Assembly: GCA_035540955.1 (NCBI GenBank)
Contig: DATLFP010000184.1
Coordinates: forward strand, 1-52,931
Source of the DNA: DATLFP01 sp035540955
Lineage (GTDB): Bacteria; Actinomycetota; Acidimicrobiia; Acidimicrobiales; CADCSY01
Length of the DNA: 52,931 nucleotides
Reading direction: 5' to 3'
Below, piece by piece: positions 1-7,590 of this stretch. The notes under the pieces were generated by a model that was given only the letters and a program-made list of their open reading frames with translations, made no database searches and was not told the DNA's origin. Position 1 is the first letter of the stretch; every line of letters begins with the position of its first letter. Made by a program: the position numbers and the translations under genes.

Positions 1-238
1 GTCTGGGGGTGGGGGGCATCTGGGGGACTCCTGCCGTCGGGGTGGCGAACCCGCCATCGACCCCGCCGCGCTGGTGCGGGGAGCACCGGGGCGGGGGCGC
101 AGGGACGCCACACGTTGCGAGTTGTCGGACCGAACGTTACCGGTCCGCAACCCGATCGCAACAAATCAGGGATCCCGCCGGGCCCCTTTGCGCGCTGACT
201 CGGCCACAGACCGAGTCGGCGCGCACAACGGACGTGAG
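1..238. other. Left-edge intergenic region, no complete gene
   Basis: I see no complete gene here. It holds an inverted repeat with arms CGGACCG (126-132) and CGGTCCG (141-147), and the sequence AACGTTACCG at 133-142 that recurs at 337-346 between the two tRNA genes; on the minus strand both give a TANNNT box (TAACGT). Read leftwards, the minus strand has AGGAG (28-32) eight bases before an ATG at 17-19, so a gene may begin there and run off the window after six codons. That last point is a weak inference. Confidence 0.4.
189..225 (-). terminator. Hairpin downstream of tRNA-Ser(GCU)
   Basis: A 15-bp stem (189-203 with 211-225, one T-G pair) closes a 7-nt loop. It lies 14 nt beyond the 3' end of the minus-strand tRNA-Ser gene, where a terminator is expected. 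No clear T tract follows, so it may be a stem-only terminator or a processing structure. Confidence 0.45.
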
Positions 239-325
239 CGGAGAGGGAGGGATTTGAACCCTCGGACCCTGTGACAGGTCACCTCATTAGCAGTGAGGCC
301 GATTCGGCCGCTCTCGCACCTCTCC
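239..325 (-). tRNA. tRNA-Ser(GCU)
   Basis: Read on the minus strand, acceptor strands GGAGAGG (319-325) and CCTCTCC (240-246) pair, with discriminator G at 239. The anticodon loop reads CTGCTAA, giving GCU for AGC/AGU serine codons. The T-arm GGTTCAAATCC and a long class II variable arm are present, as expected for serine. A minus-strand TAACGT box at 338-343 lies about 12 nt upstream of the mature 5' end and is a plausible -10. The CCA end is not encoded. Confidence 0.95.
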
Positions 326-351
326 CGAAGGAGCGCAACGTTACCGACCAG

Positions 352-436
352 CGGAGCGGGAGGGATTCGAACCCTCGGGCCCTTGCAGGCCAACGGTTTT
401 CAAGACCGTCGCATTCGTCCGCTCTGCCACCGCTCC
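352..436 (-). tRNA. tRNA-Ser(UGA)
   Basis: Acceptor strands GGAGCGG (430-436) and CCGCTCC (353-359) pair on the minus strand, with discriminator G at 352. The anticodon loop CTTGAAA gives UGA for UCN serine codons, and a long variable arm is present. A TAGCGT box at 444-449 sits 7 nt upstream of the mature 5' end, so transcription may start at the tRNA itself. Together with the neighbouring Ser(GCU) gene it forms a two-gene serine tRNA cluster on one strand. Confidence 0.95.
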
Positions 437-543
437 GTCCCCGACGCTACGACGTTCCGGGCAGGATCTCCGTGCGCTGGACCAGCGGATCCCGCGCCGA
501 ACGGGCCGGGGACCCCGGGGTCGCCTCTCGTAGAGTCCCGAGG

Positions 544-2763
544 GTGCGGAACCTGGTCGTCGTCGGGGCCGCCACGGGGATGGGCCGGTGGCTGGCCCGG
601 CACCTCTTCGCCTCCCACCCGTGGGAGCGGGTGACCCTGGTCGACGCCAGCCGCGCCGTGCTCCGCCTCGAGGTGCCCTTCGCCGGACCGGTGACCACCG
701 CCACCCTCGACGACCTCGACGGCGCCGGGCTCGGCGACGCCCCCGCCGCCGTGTGCCTCGCCGTCGAGCACGGCGAGCTGGCCGCCACCGCCGCCGCCGT
801 CGTGCCTCACCTCCACCCCGAGTCGGTGGTGTTCGACATCTCCTCCTCGAAGGTGGAGGCGGCCGAGATCCTCGCCGAGCATGCCGGCGGCCGGGCCACC
901 TTCGGCATCCACCCCCTCTTCGGCCCCGCCGCCCCCAGCCTCGACGGCCAGACGATCGTCGTGTGCCCCTCGCCCACCGCCCCCGACGCCCACGCCTGGC
1001 TGGTCGACCTGGTCGAGGCCGAGGGGGGCATCGTGCAGGTCAGCGACCCCCACGCCCACGACCGGATGATGGGCTACGTGCAGGCCGCGTCCCACCAGGC
1101 GCTGCTGCACTTCGCCACCGTCATCGCCCAGTCGGGCCTCGACATCGAGGACGACCTGTGGCGCTACCGGACGCCGGTGTTCGAGACCCTCCTCGGCCTC
1201 GCCTCCCGCGTCCTCAGCCCCGGCCAGGAGAGCGCCACCGCCGACATCCAGATGGCCAAGGACGGCGCCCGCATCGCGGACGAGTTCGAGCGGGCGACCG
1301 CCGCCCTCGGCGCCGCCATCCGATCCCACGACCCGACCGCCATCGAGGCGCACATCCGCACCACCCGCGACGCCTTCGGCGGCACGTTCTTCACCACCGT
1401 GCAGCAGACGTCGAACCTCGCGGTCGGCGCCACCCAGCTGACCCGCACCCAGCTGGCCTCACAGCGCCGGGCCGGCGAGATCATCGCCATCGAGCACCGC
1501 AAGGGCGGCGCCACCCGGCTGGCCGTGGGACGCATCGTCGAGCTCACCCCCACGACCGTGCACCTCGAGGAGCTGCTCGTCGGGTCCGAGGGCCGCGCCG
1601 CGCTGCTGGTGGGACCGGGCATCGCCAACGCCGCTCGCCTCGGCGTCTCCCCCAAGCGCACCAGCAAGGTGGTGCAGTTCGGCCTCGCCCACGTGAACCT
1701 GCTGTCGCCGGCCGACACCGACCGCGCCCTCGACGCCTGGCTCGGCCGGCTCCCCATCGACGTGCGCCTCCTCGTGCCGGAGTCGATCGCCGGCGAGGCC
1801 GTCGTCACCGTGTGCGCCACCGTGGCCATGGTCGACGGCGCCAGCCTCGTGAGCGAGATCGTGCGGCTCGGCCAACGGGAGGTCATCACCCGGCTCCAGG
1901 TGCGGGCCGACCGCGACCTGCGGGTGGTGGCCGACGCCGTGGCCGAGCTCATCGAGGACGTGTACGCGTGGCCCAAGGGGATCGCCGCCCCCCTCACCCG
2001 GCCGGCGAGCGCCATCGCCTACCTCGGCCCGGCGGGGACCTTCTCCGAGACTGCCGCCCACCGCGCCGTCGACGTGCTCGGGGCCGCCGGGGCCGACCTG
2101 CGGCCGTTCCCGACCATGGCCGACGTGGTCGGCGCCGTCGCCGGCGGCGAGGTCGACGTCGCTGTGCTCCCCATCACCAACTCGTCGTCGGGTCTCGTGG
2201 CTCCCGCCGCGGCCGAGCTGGCCCGGGCCGGCGACCTCGCCGCCGGCGGCGTGATCGACGTGCCGGTGCGCTTCGACGCCTACGCCGCCCCCGACCACGA
2301 GCAGCTCGGGCCGGGCACCCGCGTGCTGAGCCACCCCCAGGGCCTGGCCCAGTGCGCCCGCTACGTCCAGCGGCGGGGATGGGTCCCCGAGCCGTGCGAC
2401 TCGACCATCGCCGCCTGCGCGGCCGCCGCCGCCGACCCGACCGTCGCCGCCCTCGCCCCCTCCGGCCGCGAGCTCGACGGCATCGTCACCGTCGAGCGCG
2501 ACGTCGGCGACCTCTCCGGCGTGCTCACCCGCTTCCTGCTCGTGGGCCGCGGCGGCACCTTCGGCGACGACGTGGCCGACGCCCACGTGGCCCGCGACCT
2601 GTGGCTGGTCGAGGACGACGGCGCCCGCTTCGAGGAGCGCATCGTCGGGACGATGGGCCGGGCCCTCGTGGTCACCACTGGCGCTGGCGACGCCCAGCCG
2701 GCGGGCGGCGTGTTCCTCGGGCGGATCCCGTGGTCGCCGCGTACTCCCATCGTGCGGGTCTGA
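544..2763 (+). CDS. Prephenate dehydrogenase-prephenate dehydratase fusion
   Basis: This 739-residue protein appears to join both branch-point enzymes of tyrosine and phenylalanine synthesis. Residues about 1-300 look like prephenate dehydrogenase (NAD-dependent conversion of prephenate to 4-hydroxyphenylpyruvate): a Rossmann strand with GAATGMG near the N-terminus and HPLFGP near residue 123. Residues about 489-690 look like prephenate dehydratase (to phenylpyruvate): GPAGTFSETA, SHPQGLAQC and LTRF. About 170 residues between them (311-485) match neither enzyme as I know them, and no chorismate mutase domain is evident. The usual P-x-E-N-S motif of the dehydratase reads PITNSS. GTG 544 was chosen because TAGAGT (531-536) lies 7 nt upstream and the Rossmann strand begins at once. 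larB follows after 16 nt, so co-transcription is likely. Confidence 0.85.
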   Translation: MRNLVVVGAATGMGRWLARHLFASHPWERVTLVDASRAVLRLEVPFAGPVTTATLDDLDGAGLGDAPAAVCLAVEHGELAATAAAVVPHLHPESVVFDISSSKVEAAEILAEHAGGRATFGIHPLFGPAAPSLDGQTIVVCPSPTAPDAHAWLVDLVEAEGGIVQVSDPHAHDRMMGYVQAASHQALLHFATVIAQSGLDIEDDLWRYRTPVFETLLGLASRVLSPGQESATADIQMAKDGARIADEFERATAALGAAIRSHDPTAIEAHIRTTRDAFGGTFFTTVQQTSNLAVGATQLTRTQLASQRRAGEIIAIEHRKGGATRLAVGRIVELTPTTVHLEELLVGSEGRAALLVGPGIANAARLGVSPKRTSKVVQFGLAHVNLLSPADTDRALDAWLGRLPIDVRLLVPESIAGEAVVTVCATVAMVDGASLVSEIVRLGQREVITRLQVRADRDLRVVADAVAELIEDVYAWPKGIAAPLTRPASAIAYLGPAGTFSETAAHRAVDVLGAAGADLRPFPTMADVVGAVAGGEVDVAVLPITNSSSGLVAPAAAELARAGDLAAGGVIDVPVRFDAYAAPDHEQLGPGTRVLSHPQGLAQCARYVQRRGWVPEPCDSTIAACAAAAADPTVAALAPSGRELDGIVTVERDVGDLSGVLTRFLLVGRGGTFGDDVADAHVARDLWLVEDDGARFEERIVGTMGRALVVTTGAGDAQPAGGVFLGRIPWSPRTPIVRV

Positions 2764-2779
2764 CGGGCACCATTACGTC

Positions 2780-3523
2780 GTGGACGAAGCCGCCCTGCGG
2801 GACCTCCTCGACGGCGTGCGGGCCGGCACCATCAGCGCCGACGACGCCGTCGCCGACCTGCGGCGGCTGCCGTGGGCCGACCTCGGCTTCGCGCGCGTCG
2901 ACCACCACCGCGCCCTGCGCCAGCCGGTGGCCGAGGCCGTCTACGCCCCCGGCAAGACCCCGGAGCAGTGCGGCGCGATCGTGCGAGAGCTGCTCGACCG
3001 TCCCGGCGGGCCGGTGCTGCTCACGCGGGCGACCGACGAGCAGGCCGCCGCCTGCCCCGAGCCGGTCGGACGGGCCGGCACCACGCTCACGTGGCGCCAC
3101 GCCGATCCCCGCACCGAGCAGGTGGCCGTCGTCACCGCCGGCACCGCCGACCTGCCGGTGGCCGAGGAGTGCGCCGCCACCCTGATCGCGTACGGCGTGA
3201 AGCCGACCCGCATCACCGACGTCGGTGTCGCCGGGGTGCACCGCCTGCTGGCCGAGGTCGACGTTCTGGCGACCGCCGACGTCGTGGTCGTGGTCGCCGG
3301 GATGGAGGGCGCCCTACCGAGCGTCGTCGGCGGCATCGCGCGCGGCCCCGTCGTCGCCGTGCCCACCAGCGTCGGGTACGGCGCCGCCCTCGAGGGCGTC
3401 ACCGCCCTGCTCGGGATGCTCTCGTCGTGCGCGGCGGGCATCACCGTGGTCGGCATCGACAACGGCTTCGGCGCCGCCTGTGCGGTGGCGAGGATCCTCG
3501 GCGCGAGCGGTCGCGATGACTGA
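2780..3523 (+). CDS. larB: Nickel-pincer cofactor biosynthesis protein LarB
   Basis: LarB proteins carboxylate the pyridine ring of nicotinic acid adenine dinucleotide and release AMP, the first step toward the nickel-pincer nucleotide cofactor of lactate racemase and related enzymes. The 247-residue protein has the family layout: an N-terminal helical part (about 1-110) and a C-terminal PurE-like domain (about 115-245) with VVTAGTADLPVAEE, VVVVAGMEGALPSVVGG and PTSVGYG. The start is GTG, 16 nt after the tyrA-pheA stop, suggesting translational coupling. larC starts inside its last codons. LarE and a LarA-type enzyme are not in this window. Confidence 0.9.
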   Translation: MDEAALRDLLDGVRAGTISADDAVADLRRLPWADLGFARVDHHRALRQPVAEAVYAPGKTPEQCGAIVRELLDRPGGPVLLTRATDEQAAACPEPVGRAGTTLTWRHADPRTEQVAVVTAGTADLPVAEECAATLIAYGVKPTRITDVGVAGVHRLLAEVDVLATADVVVVVAGMEGALPSVVGGIARGPVVAVPTSVGYGAALEGVTALLGMLSSCAAGITVVGIDNGFGAACAVARILGASGRDD

Positions 3524-4721
3524 GCGCATCGCGTGGTTCCACTGCTTCGCGGGGATCGCCGGCGACATGGCGCTCGGTGCGCTGGTCGACGCCGGGGCCG
3601 ACCTCGACGAGGTGCGGGCCCTCGTCGGCCGCCTGCCCGTCGGCGGGTGGGACCTCCGGGCCGAGCCGGTGCTGCGGGGCGGCATCGCCGCCACCCACCT
3701 CGTGGTCGAGGTGGAGGAGAGCACGGTGGTGCGCACGTACGCGCACATCGTCGGCCTGCTCACCGAGGCCCGCCTCCCCGGTCGCGTGCGCGACCGGGCG
3801 CTGGCCGTGTTCGCGTGCATCGCCCAGGCCGAAGCCGGCCTCCACCGACGGCCGCTCGAGCAGGTCCACTTCCACGAGATCGGCGCCCTCGACTCGATCG
3901 TCGACATCGTCGGCGTCGCCGCCGCCCTCGAGGTGCTCGGCGTCGACACCGTGCGGGCCAGCGAGGTCGCCACCGGGTCGGGGATGATCCGCACCGCCCA
4001 CGGCATGCTCCCCAACCCGTCGCCCGCCACGGTCGCCCTGCTCGCCTCGGTGGAGGCGCCGACCCGGGGCGTCGACCTGCCCGTCGAGCTCACCACCCCG
4101 ACCGGGGCCGGCATCCTCGCCGCGCTCTGCACCGGGTTCGGGCCGATGCCGCCGATGACCGTCACCGCCTCCGGGTTCGGTGCCGGCACCCGCGACCTCG
4201 ACCGCACGCCCAACGCCACCCAGGTGGTGATCGGCATGGCGCTCGCGGTGCCGGCGGCCGGTGGCCAGCCGGTCACCCTGCTCGAGGCCAACGTCGACGA
4301 CGCCACCGGCGAGACCCTCGCCCACACCATCGCCGTCCTCCTCGAGGCCGGCGCCCACGACGCGTGGGTGACGCCGATCGTGATGAAGAAGGGCCGCCCC
4401 GCCCACACGGTGCACGTGCTGGCCGACCCGGTCGACGCCGGCCGGCTCGCCGAGACGCTCGGCCGAGAGACGGGGTCGCTCGGCGTGCGGGGCTCGACGC
4501 TGCAGCGGTGGCCGTCGAGCCGCGAGCTGGTCGAGGTCACCGTCGAGGGCGAGTCGGTGCGGGTGAAGGTCTCTCCCAACCGGGTGAAGGTCGAGCACGA
4601 CGACGCGGCGCGGATCGCCCGACGCACCGGCATCCCGCTGCGGGAGGTCGTGTCGCTGGCGGAGGAGGCGTGGCGGCGGCGCACGCCGTCGATCGATCCC
4701 GACCCACCCGAGCCGGCCTGA
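3516..4721 (+). CDS. larC: Nickel insertion protein LarC
   Basis: LarC uses CTP to insert nickel into the sulfur-bearing pincer nucleotide, the last step of cofactor assembly. This 401-residue protein begins with the family hallmark WFHCFAGIAGDMALGAL, carries HFHEIGALDSIVDI, and ends with the LarC2-type part (LLEANVDDATGE, VMKKGRPAH). It is one uninterrupted frame, unlike lactobacilli where larC1 and larC2 are joined by frameshifting. ATG 3516 overlaps the larB stop by 8 nt. Pairing with LarB supports cofactor production, provided larE lies elsewhere in the genome. Confidence 0.92.
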   Translation: MTERIAWFHCFAGIAGDMALGALVDAGADLDEVRALVGRLPVGGWDLRAEPVLRGGIAATHLVVEVEESTVVRTYAHIVGLLTEARLPGRVRDRALAVFACIAQAEAGLHRRPLEQVHFHEIGALDSIVDIVGVAAALEVLGVDTVRASEVATGSGMIRTAHGMLPNPSPATVALLASVEAPTRGVDLPVELTTPTGAGILAALCTGFGPMPPMTVTASGFGAGTRDLDRTPNATQVVIGMALAVPAAGGQPVTLLEANVDDATGETLAHTIAVLLEAGAHDAWVTPIVMKKGRPAHTVHVLADPVDAGRLAETLGRETGSLGVRGSTLQRWPSSRELVEVTVEGESVRVKVSPNRVKVEHDDAARIARRTGIPLREVVSLAEEAWRRRTPSIDPDPPEPA

Positions 4722-4757
4722 CGGCGGTCCCGCGGGCGGCCGCTACCGTCGCCGGCG

Positions 4758-5384
4758 ATGCGACGGTTGCTGGCCCCGGTCGCCGCCATCGCCCTCGCGC
4801 CGCTCCTCGGCGTCGGCGCCTGCAGCGACGCCGACGACCGCGCTTCCACGCCGACGACGGTGCCGACGATCGGTCTCGACCCGTCGACCACCACGACTAC
4901 CCCTGAGGACGCGGCCCTCGCCGACCTGCTCCTCACCGAGACCGGCACCGCATTCGCGACGGTCGCCACCGAGGCGATCGATCTCGACACCGCCGCCGCG
5001 CTCGACGCCGATGCCGATGCCGACGGTGAGCGATCCCGGCTGGAGGACGCCGGATTCGTGCGCGGCGTCGCCCGCACGTGGGCGAGCGCCATGGACGATG
5101 TCGTGTACATCGCCGCCTACGAGCTGGGGTCCTCGCAACAGGCGGCGCGCTACCTGGCTGATGCAACCCGTCAGGTCGAAGGGCGCGGTGCCGAGCGTTT
5201 CGACGTGCCCGACGTGCCCGGCGCCGCCGCCTTCACCACCACCGAACCGGAGTTCGTCGCCCATGCCGTCGCCTTCACGCGCGACGCGCGGTGGTTCCTC
5301 GTCCTCGTCGGGTCGGCGACGGGGTCGCGGACCGCGGCCGAGGCCGCGGCGCTGGCGACCGCGCAGGCGGCTCGCGTCGAGTGA
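4758..5384 (+). CDS. Predicted lipoprotein of unknown function
   Basis: I do not recognise a family. The 208-residue product starts with a lipoprotein signal peptide: charged MRR, a hydrophobic stretch and the lipobox LGVGAC ending about residue 22. A threonine/proline-rich linker follows (about 30-50), then a compact domain with an Asp/Ala-rich segment and a phenylalanine- and tryptophan-containing C-terminal half. It is probably exported and anchored in the outer leaflet of the membrane. TACCGT at 4744-4749 lies 8 nt before the ATG, suggesting leaderless transcription independent of larC. Its stop overlaps the next start as GTGA, so the two products are likely made together. Confidence 0.75.
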   Translation: MRRLLAPVAAIALAPLLGVGACSDADDRASTPTTVPTIGLDPSTTTTTPEDAALADLLLTETGTAFATVATEAIDLDTAAALDADADADGERSRLEDAGFVRGVARTWASAMDDVVYIAAYELGSSQQAARYLADATRQVEGRGAERFDVPDVPGAAAFTTTEPEFVAHAVAFTRDARWFLVLVGSATGSRTAAEAAALATAQAARVE

Positions 5385-5731
5385 GCCTCGCGACGGCCGC
5401 CGCGGTGGCGCTGGCGGTGACGTTCGCGGCGTCGGCCGTCGCCAAGCTGTGGCGCCGGCCCGACATGGCCGAGCTCGGCCTGCCGCGGTGGAGCGGGGCG
5501 GCCCTCGCCGCCCTCGAGCTCGCGCTGGCGGCGCTTCTCCTGCTCGCCCCGTCGGCCGGCGGCATCGCCAGCCTCGCCGTCCTCTCCGGGTTCACCACCT
5601 TCCTCGCCCGCCGCGTCGGGACCGGGCGCGGGTGCGCGTGTTTCGGTTCGACAGCGGCGCCCGCGCGGTGGTGGCACCTCGCCCGCAACGCCGTCCTCCT
5701 CCTGCTCGCAGGCCTCGCCGGTTTCGGCTAG
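5381..5731 (+). CDS. MauE/DoxX-like small membrane protein
   Basis: This 116-residue protein has about four predicted membrane segments and a short loop GRGCACFGS. That C-x-C-F-G motif after a loop is typical of MauE/DoxX-related redox membrane proteins, which are thought to help form disulfides or handle thiol oxidants. The GTG at 5381 overlaps the lipoprotein stop by 4 nt and gives a clean N-terminal membrane segment; an upstream in-frame start would add 30 Arg/Gly-rich residues that look non-coding. Pairing with a lipoprotein suggests a small envelope module, but the substrate is unknown. Confidence 0.65.
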   Translation: MSLATAAAVALAVTFAASAVAKLWRRPDMAELGLPRWSGAALAALELALAALLLLAPSAGGIASLAVLSGFTTFLARRVGTGRGCACFGSTAAPARWWHLARNAVLLLLAGLAGFG

Positions 5732-5740
5732 GCAACCGCG

Positions 5741-6607
5741 GTGGACTACGAGCAGATCCGCTACGACGTCGCCGACAACATCGCCACCATCACCCTGCAC
5801 CGGCCCGACCAGCTGAACGCCTTCACCGGCCGGATGATGCAGGAGATGATCGACGCCTTCGATCGCACCGACGCCGACGACGACGTGCGGGCGGTGATCG
5901 TGACCGGCGAGGGCCGCGGCTTCTGCGCCGGCGCCGACCTGTCGGGTGGGGGCGAGACGTTCGACACCGACGCCCAGGGCGCGCCTCGGGAGCGCAAGGC
6001 CGGTGTGCCCCGCGACGGGGGCGGCCTGCTGACGCTGCGCATCTTCGAGTCGCTCAAGCCGGTGATCGCCGCCATCAACGGTCCCGCCGTCGGCGTCGGG
6101 ATCACGATGACGCTGCCCATGGACATCCGGCTGGCGGCCGACGACGCCAAGATCGGCTTCGTCTTCGCCAAGCGGGGCCTCGTGCCGGAGGCGGCGTCGT
6201 CGTGGTTCCTGCCTCGCATCGTCGGCATCAGCCGATCGATGGAGTGGGTGGCGACCGGGCGGGTGTTCCTCGCCCCCGAGGCGCTCGAGGCGGGCCTGGT
6301 GCGCAGCATCCACCCGAAGGCCGAGCTGCTCGACGTGGCGCGGACGCTGGGCCGGGAGATCGCCGAGAGCACGGCACCGGTGTCGGTGGCACTCAGCCGG
6401 CAGATGCTGTGGCGCATGCTCGGGGCCGACCACCCGATGGAAGCGCACAAGATCGACTCGCGGGCCATCGACACGCGGGGCCGCAGCGACGACGTGCGCG
6501 AGGGCGTCACGTCGTTCCTCGAGAAGCGGCCCGCCGTCTACCCGATGAAGGTCAGCGACGGCCTGCCCGACTGGTACCCCTGGTGGTCACCCCGCGAGTT
6601 CGAGTGA
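5741..6607 (+). CDS. Enoyl-CoA hydratase/isomerase family protein (crotonase)
   Basis: Crotonases hydrate or isomerise acyl-CoA thioesters, often in beta-oxidation. The 288-residue product shows ATITLHRPDQLNAF near the N-terminus, the oxyanion-hole segment GRGFCAGADLSGGG, and a second oxyanion segment INGPAVGVGITM. It has an insert after the first motif (about residues 70-95) and a WYPWW tail at the C-terminus, so its substrate may be unusual. The start is GTG 5741, ten bases after the preceding stop. Its 3' end overlaps the convergent desaturase gene by 21 nt. Confidence 0.88.
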   Translation: MDYEQIRYDVADNIATITLHRPDQLNAFTGRMMQEMIDAFDRTDADDDVRAVIVTGEGRGFCAGADLSGGGETFDTDAQGAPRERKAGVPRDGGGLLTLRIFESLKPVIAAINGPAVGVGITMTLPMDIRLAADDAKIGFVFAKRGLVPEAASSWFLPRIVGISRSMEWVATGRVFLAPEALEAGLVRSIHPKAELLDVARTLGREIAESTAPVSVALSRQMLWRMLGADHPMEAHKIDSRAIDTRGRSDDVREGVTSFLEKRPAVYPMKVSDGLPDWYPWWSPREFE

Positions 6608-7561
6608 CCCAGCGGGGGCGCGTTCGCCGGAGGCGAGCTTGCGCCAGAGGGCGAGGTAGCTCGGGTACTCGAGCTCGGGGACGACCCAGCCGGCGGCGAC
6701 CAGCTCGGCGTGCAGCTGGGGCAGCTTGCGCCACGGGATGCCGATGTCGACGTGGTGGGCGAGATGCCAACCCGTGTTGTACGGCACGATCCAGAACCGG
6801 GCCAGCCGGCTCTGGCGCACGTGGTGGGTGGTGAGCCGGCGGTCCTCCGACCGTGCCATGCCGCCGTGCTCGGCGACGGCGCGGAGCCGGTTGAGCACCC
6901 GCCACACGCTCATCTCCGGCAGCAGCCACAGGAACAGGTAGAGCTCGGGGCGGCCGGCGGCGGCGAACACGCCGAGGATGACCACCTGCACGGCGAGGAT
7001 CTGCAGGGCGATCGGGTTGCGCCGCCACGCCAGCTGCAGGAGGGGCTTGCGCACCTTCCAGCCGGTGATGAAGAACGCGTCCCGGATCAGCTTCCGGCGA
7101 AACGAGTCGGGCGGGATGGGGTAGCCGCGGTACAGGGGGATGTCGGGCTCCTCGGGGCCCATCTCGTCCTTGTGGTGCGCCATGTGCGAGCGCCGGTACG
7201 CCTCGAGCGGCGTGAAGGACGGGTACGAGCAGAACCACTTGCCCACGAAGTCGTTCACCGATTTCCGGGAGAAGAGCAGTCGGTGGGCCGCCTCGTGGCC
7301 GAGGATCCCGAGCCGGGCGAAGGTCCGTCCCATGAGCACGAAGGACAGCGCCCAGCCGAGCGGGTGGGACAGCCAGATCCCGAGGCCGACGGTGAGCGCC
7401 GCCTGGAACCAGATGCCGAGGACGGTGAAGGTGTTGGCGACGTTCGGGATGCGCCGCAGCTCGGCCCGCACCGCGGGCACCGGGCGGGCGGTGGCGGTGA
7501 GCCGGTCGGTGGGCAGGACGTCGGGGAGCAGCTCGGGACCGGGCAGCATCGTCGTCGCCAT
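6587..7561 (-). CDS. Membrane fatty acid desaturase-type di-iron enzyme
   Basis: The 324-residue product carries three histidine clusters typical of integral membrane desaturases and hydroxylases: GHEAAH (about residue 85), HMAHH (about 125) and HLAHH (about 265). Hydrophobic segments at about 45-85 and 180-215 would hold it in the membrane with the di-iron site at the cytoplasmic face. The substrate could be an acyl-lipid, acyl-CoA or carotenoid-like molecule; the sequence does not decide. TACCCT (7568-7573) ends 6 nt before the ATG, pointing to leaderless transcription. It diverges from the PaaX-type regulator and runs into the crotonase gene. Confidence 0.85.
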   Translation of the reverse strand: MATTMLPGPELLPDVLPTDRLTATARPVPAVRAELRRIPNVANTFTVLGIWFQAALTVGLGIWLSHPLGWALSFVLMGRTFARLGILGHEAAHRLLFSRKSVNDFVGKWFCSYPSFTPLEAYRRSHMAHHKDEMGPEEPDIPLYRGYPIPPDSFRRKLIRDAFFITGWKVRKPLLQLAWRRNPIALQILAVQVVILGVFAAAGRPELYLFLWLLPEMSVWRVLNRLRAVAEHGGMARSEDRRLTTHHVRQSRLARFWIVPYNTGWHLAHHVDIGIPWRKLPQLHAELVAAGWVVPELEYPSYLALWRKLASGERAPAGSLELAG

Positions 7562-7567
7562 GCCGAC

Positions 7568-7590
7568 AGGGTACTACACTTTTCCTACAC
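7568..7590. promoter_or_regulatory. Divergent promoter with CTACAC direct repeats
   Basis: The 29-bp gap between desaturase and paaX-like genes holds a minus-strand -10 box TACCCT (7568-7573), a plus-strand box TACACT (7575-7580) and two direct repeats CTACAC (7574-7579 and 7585-7590) one helical turn apart. A regulator bound here would cover both promoters; the adjacent PaaX-type protein is the obvious candidate. Confidence 0.5.

Noticed and set aside
588..3185. An 865-residue open frame overlapping the TyrA-PheA gene
   Set aside because: Its translation is mostly Arg, Pro and Gly, as expected from an out-of-frame GC-rich gene.
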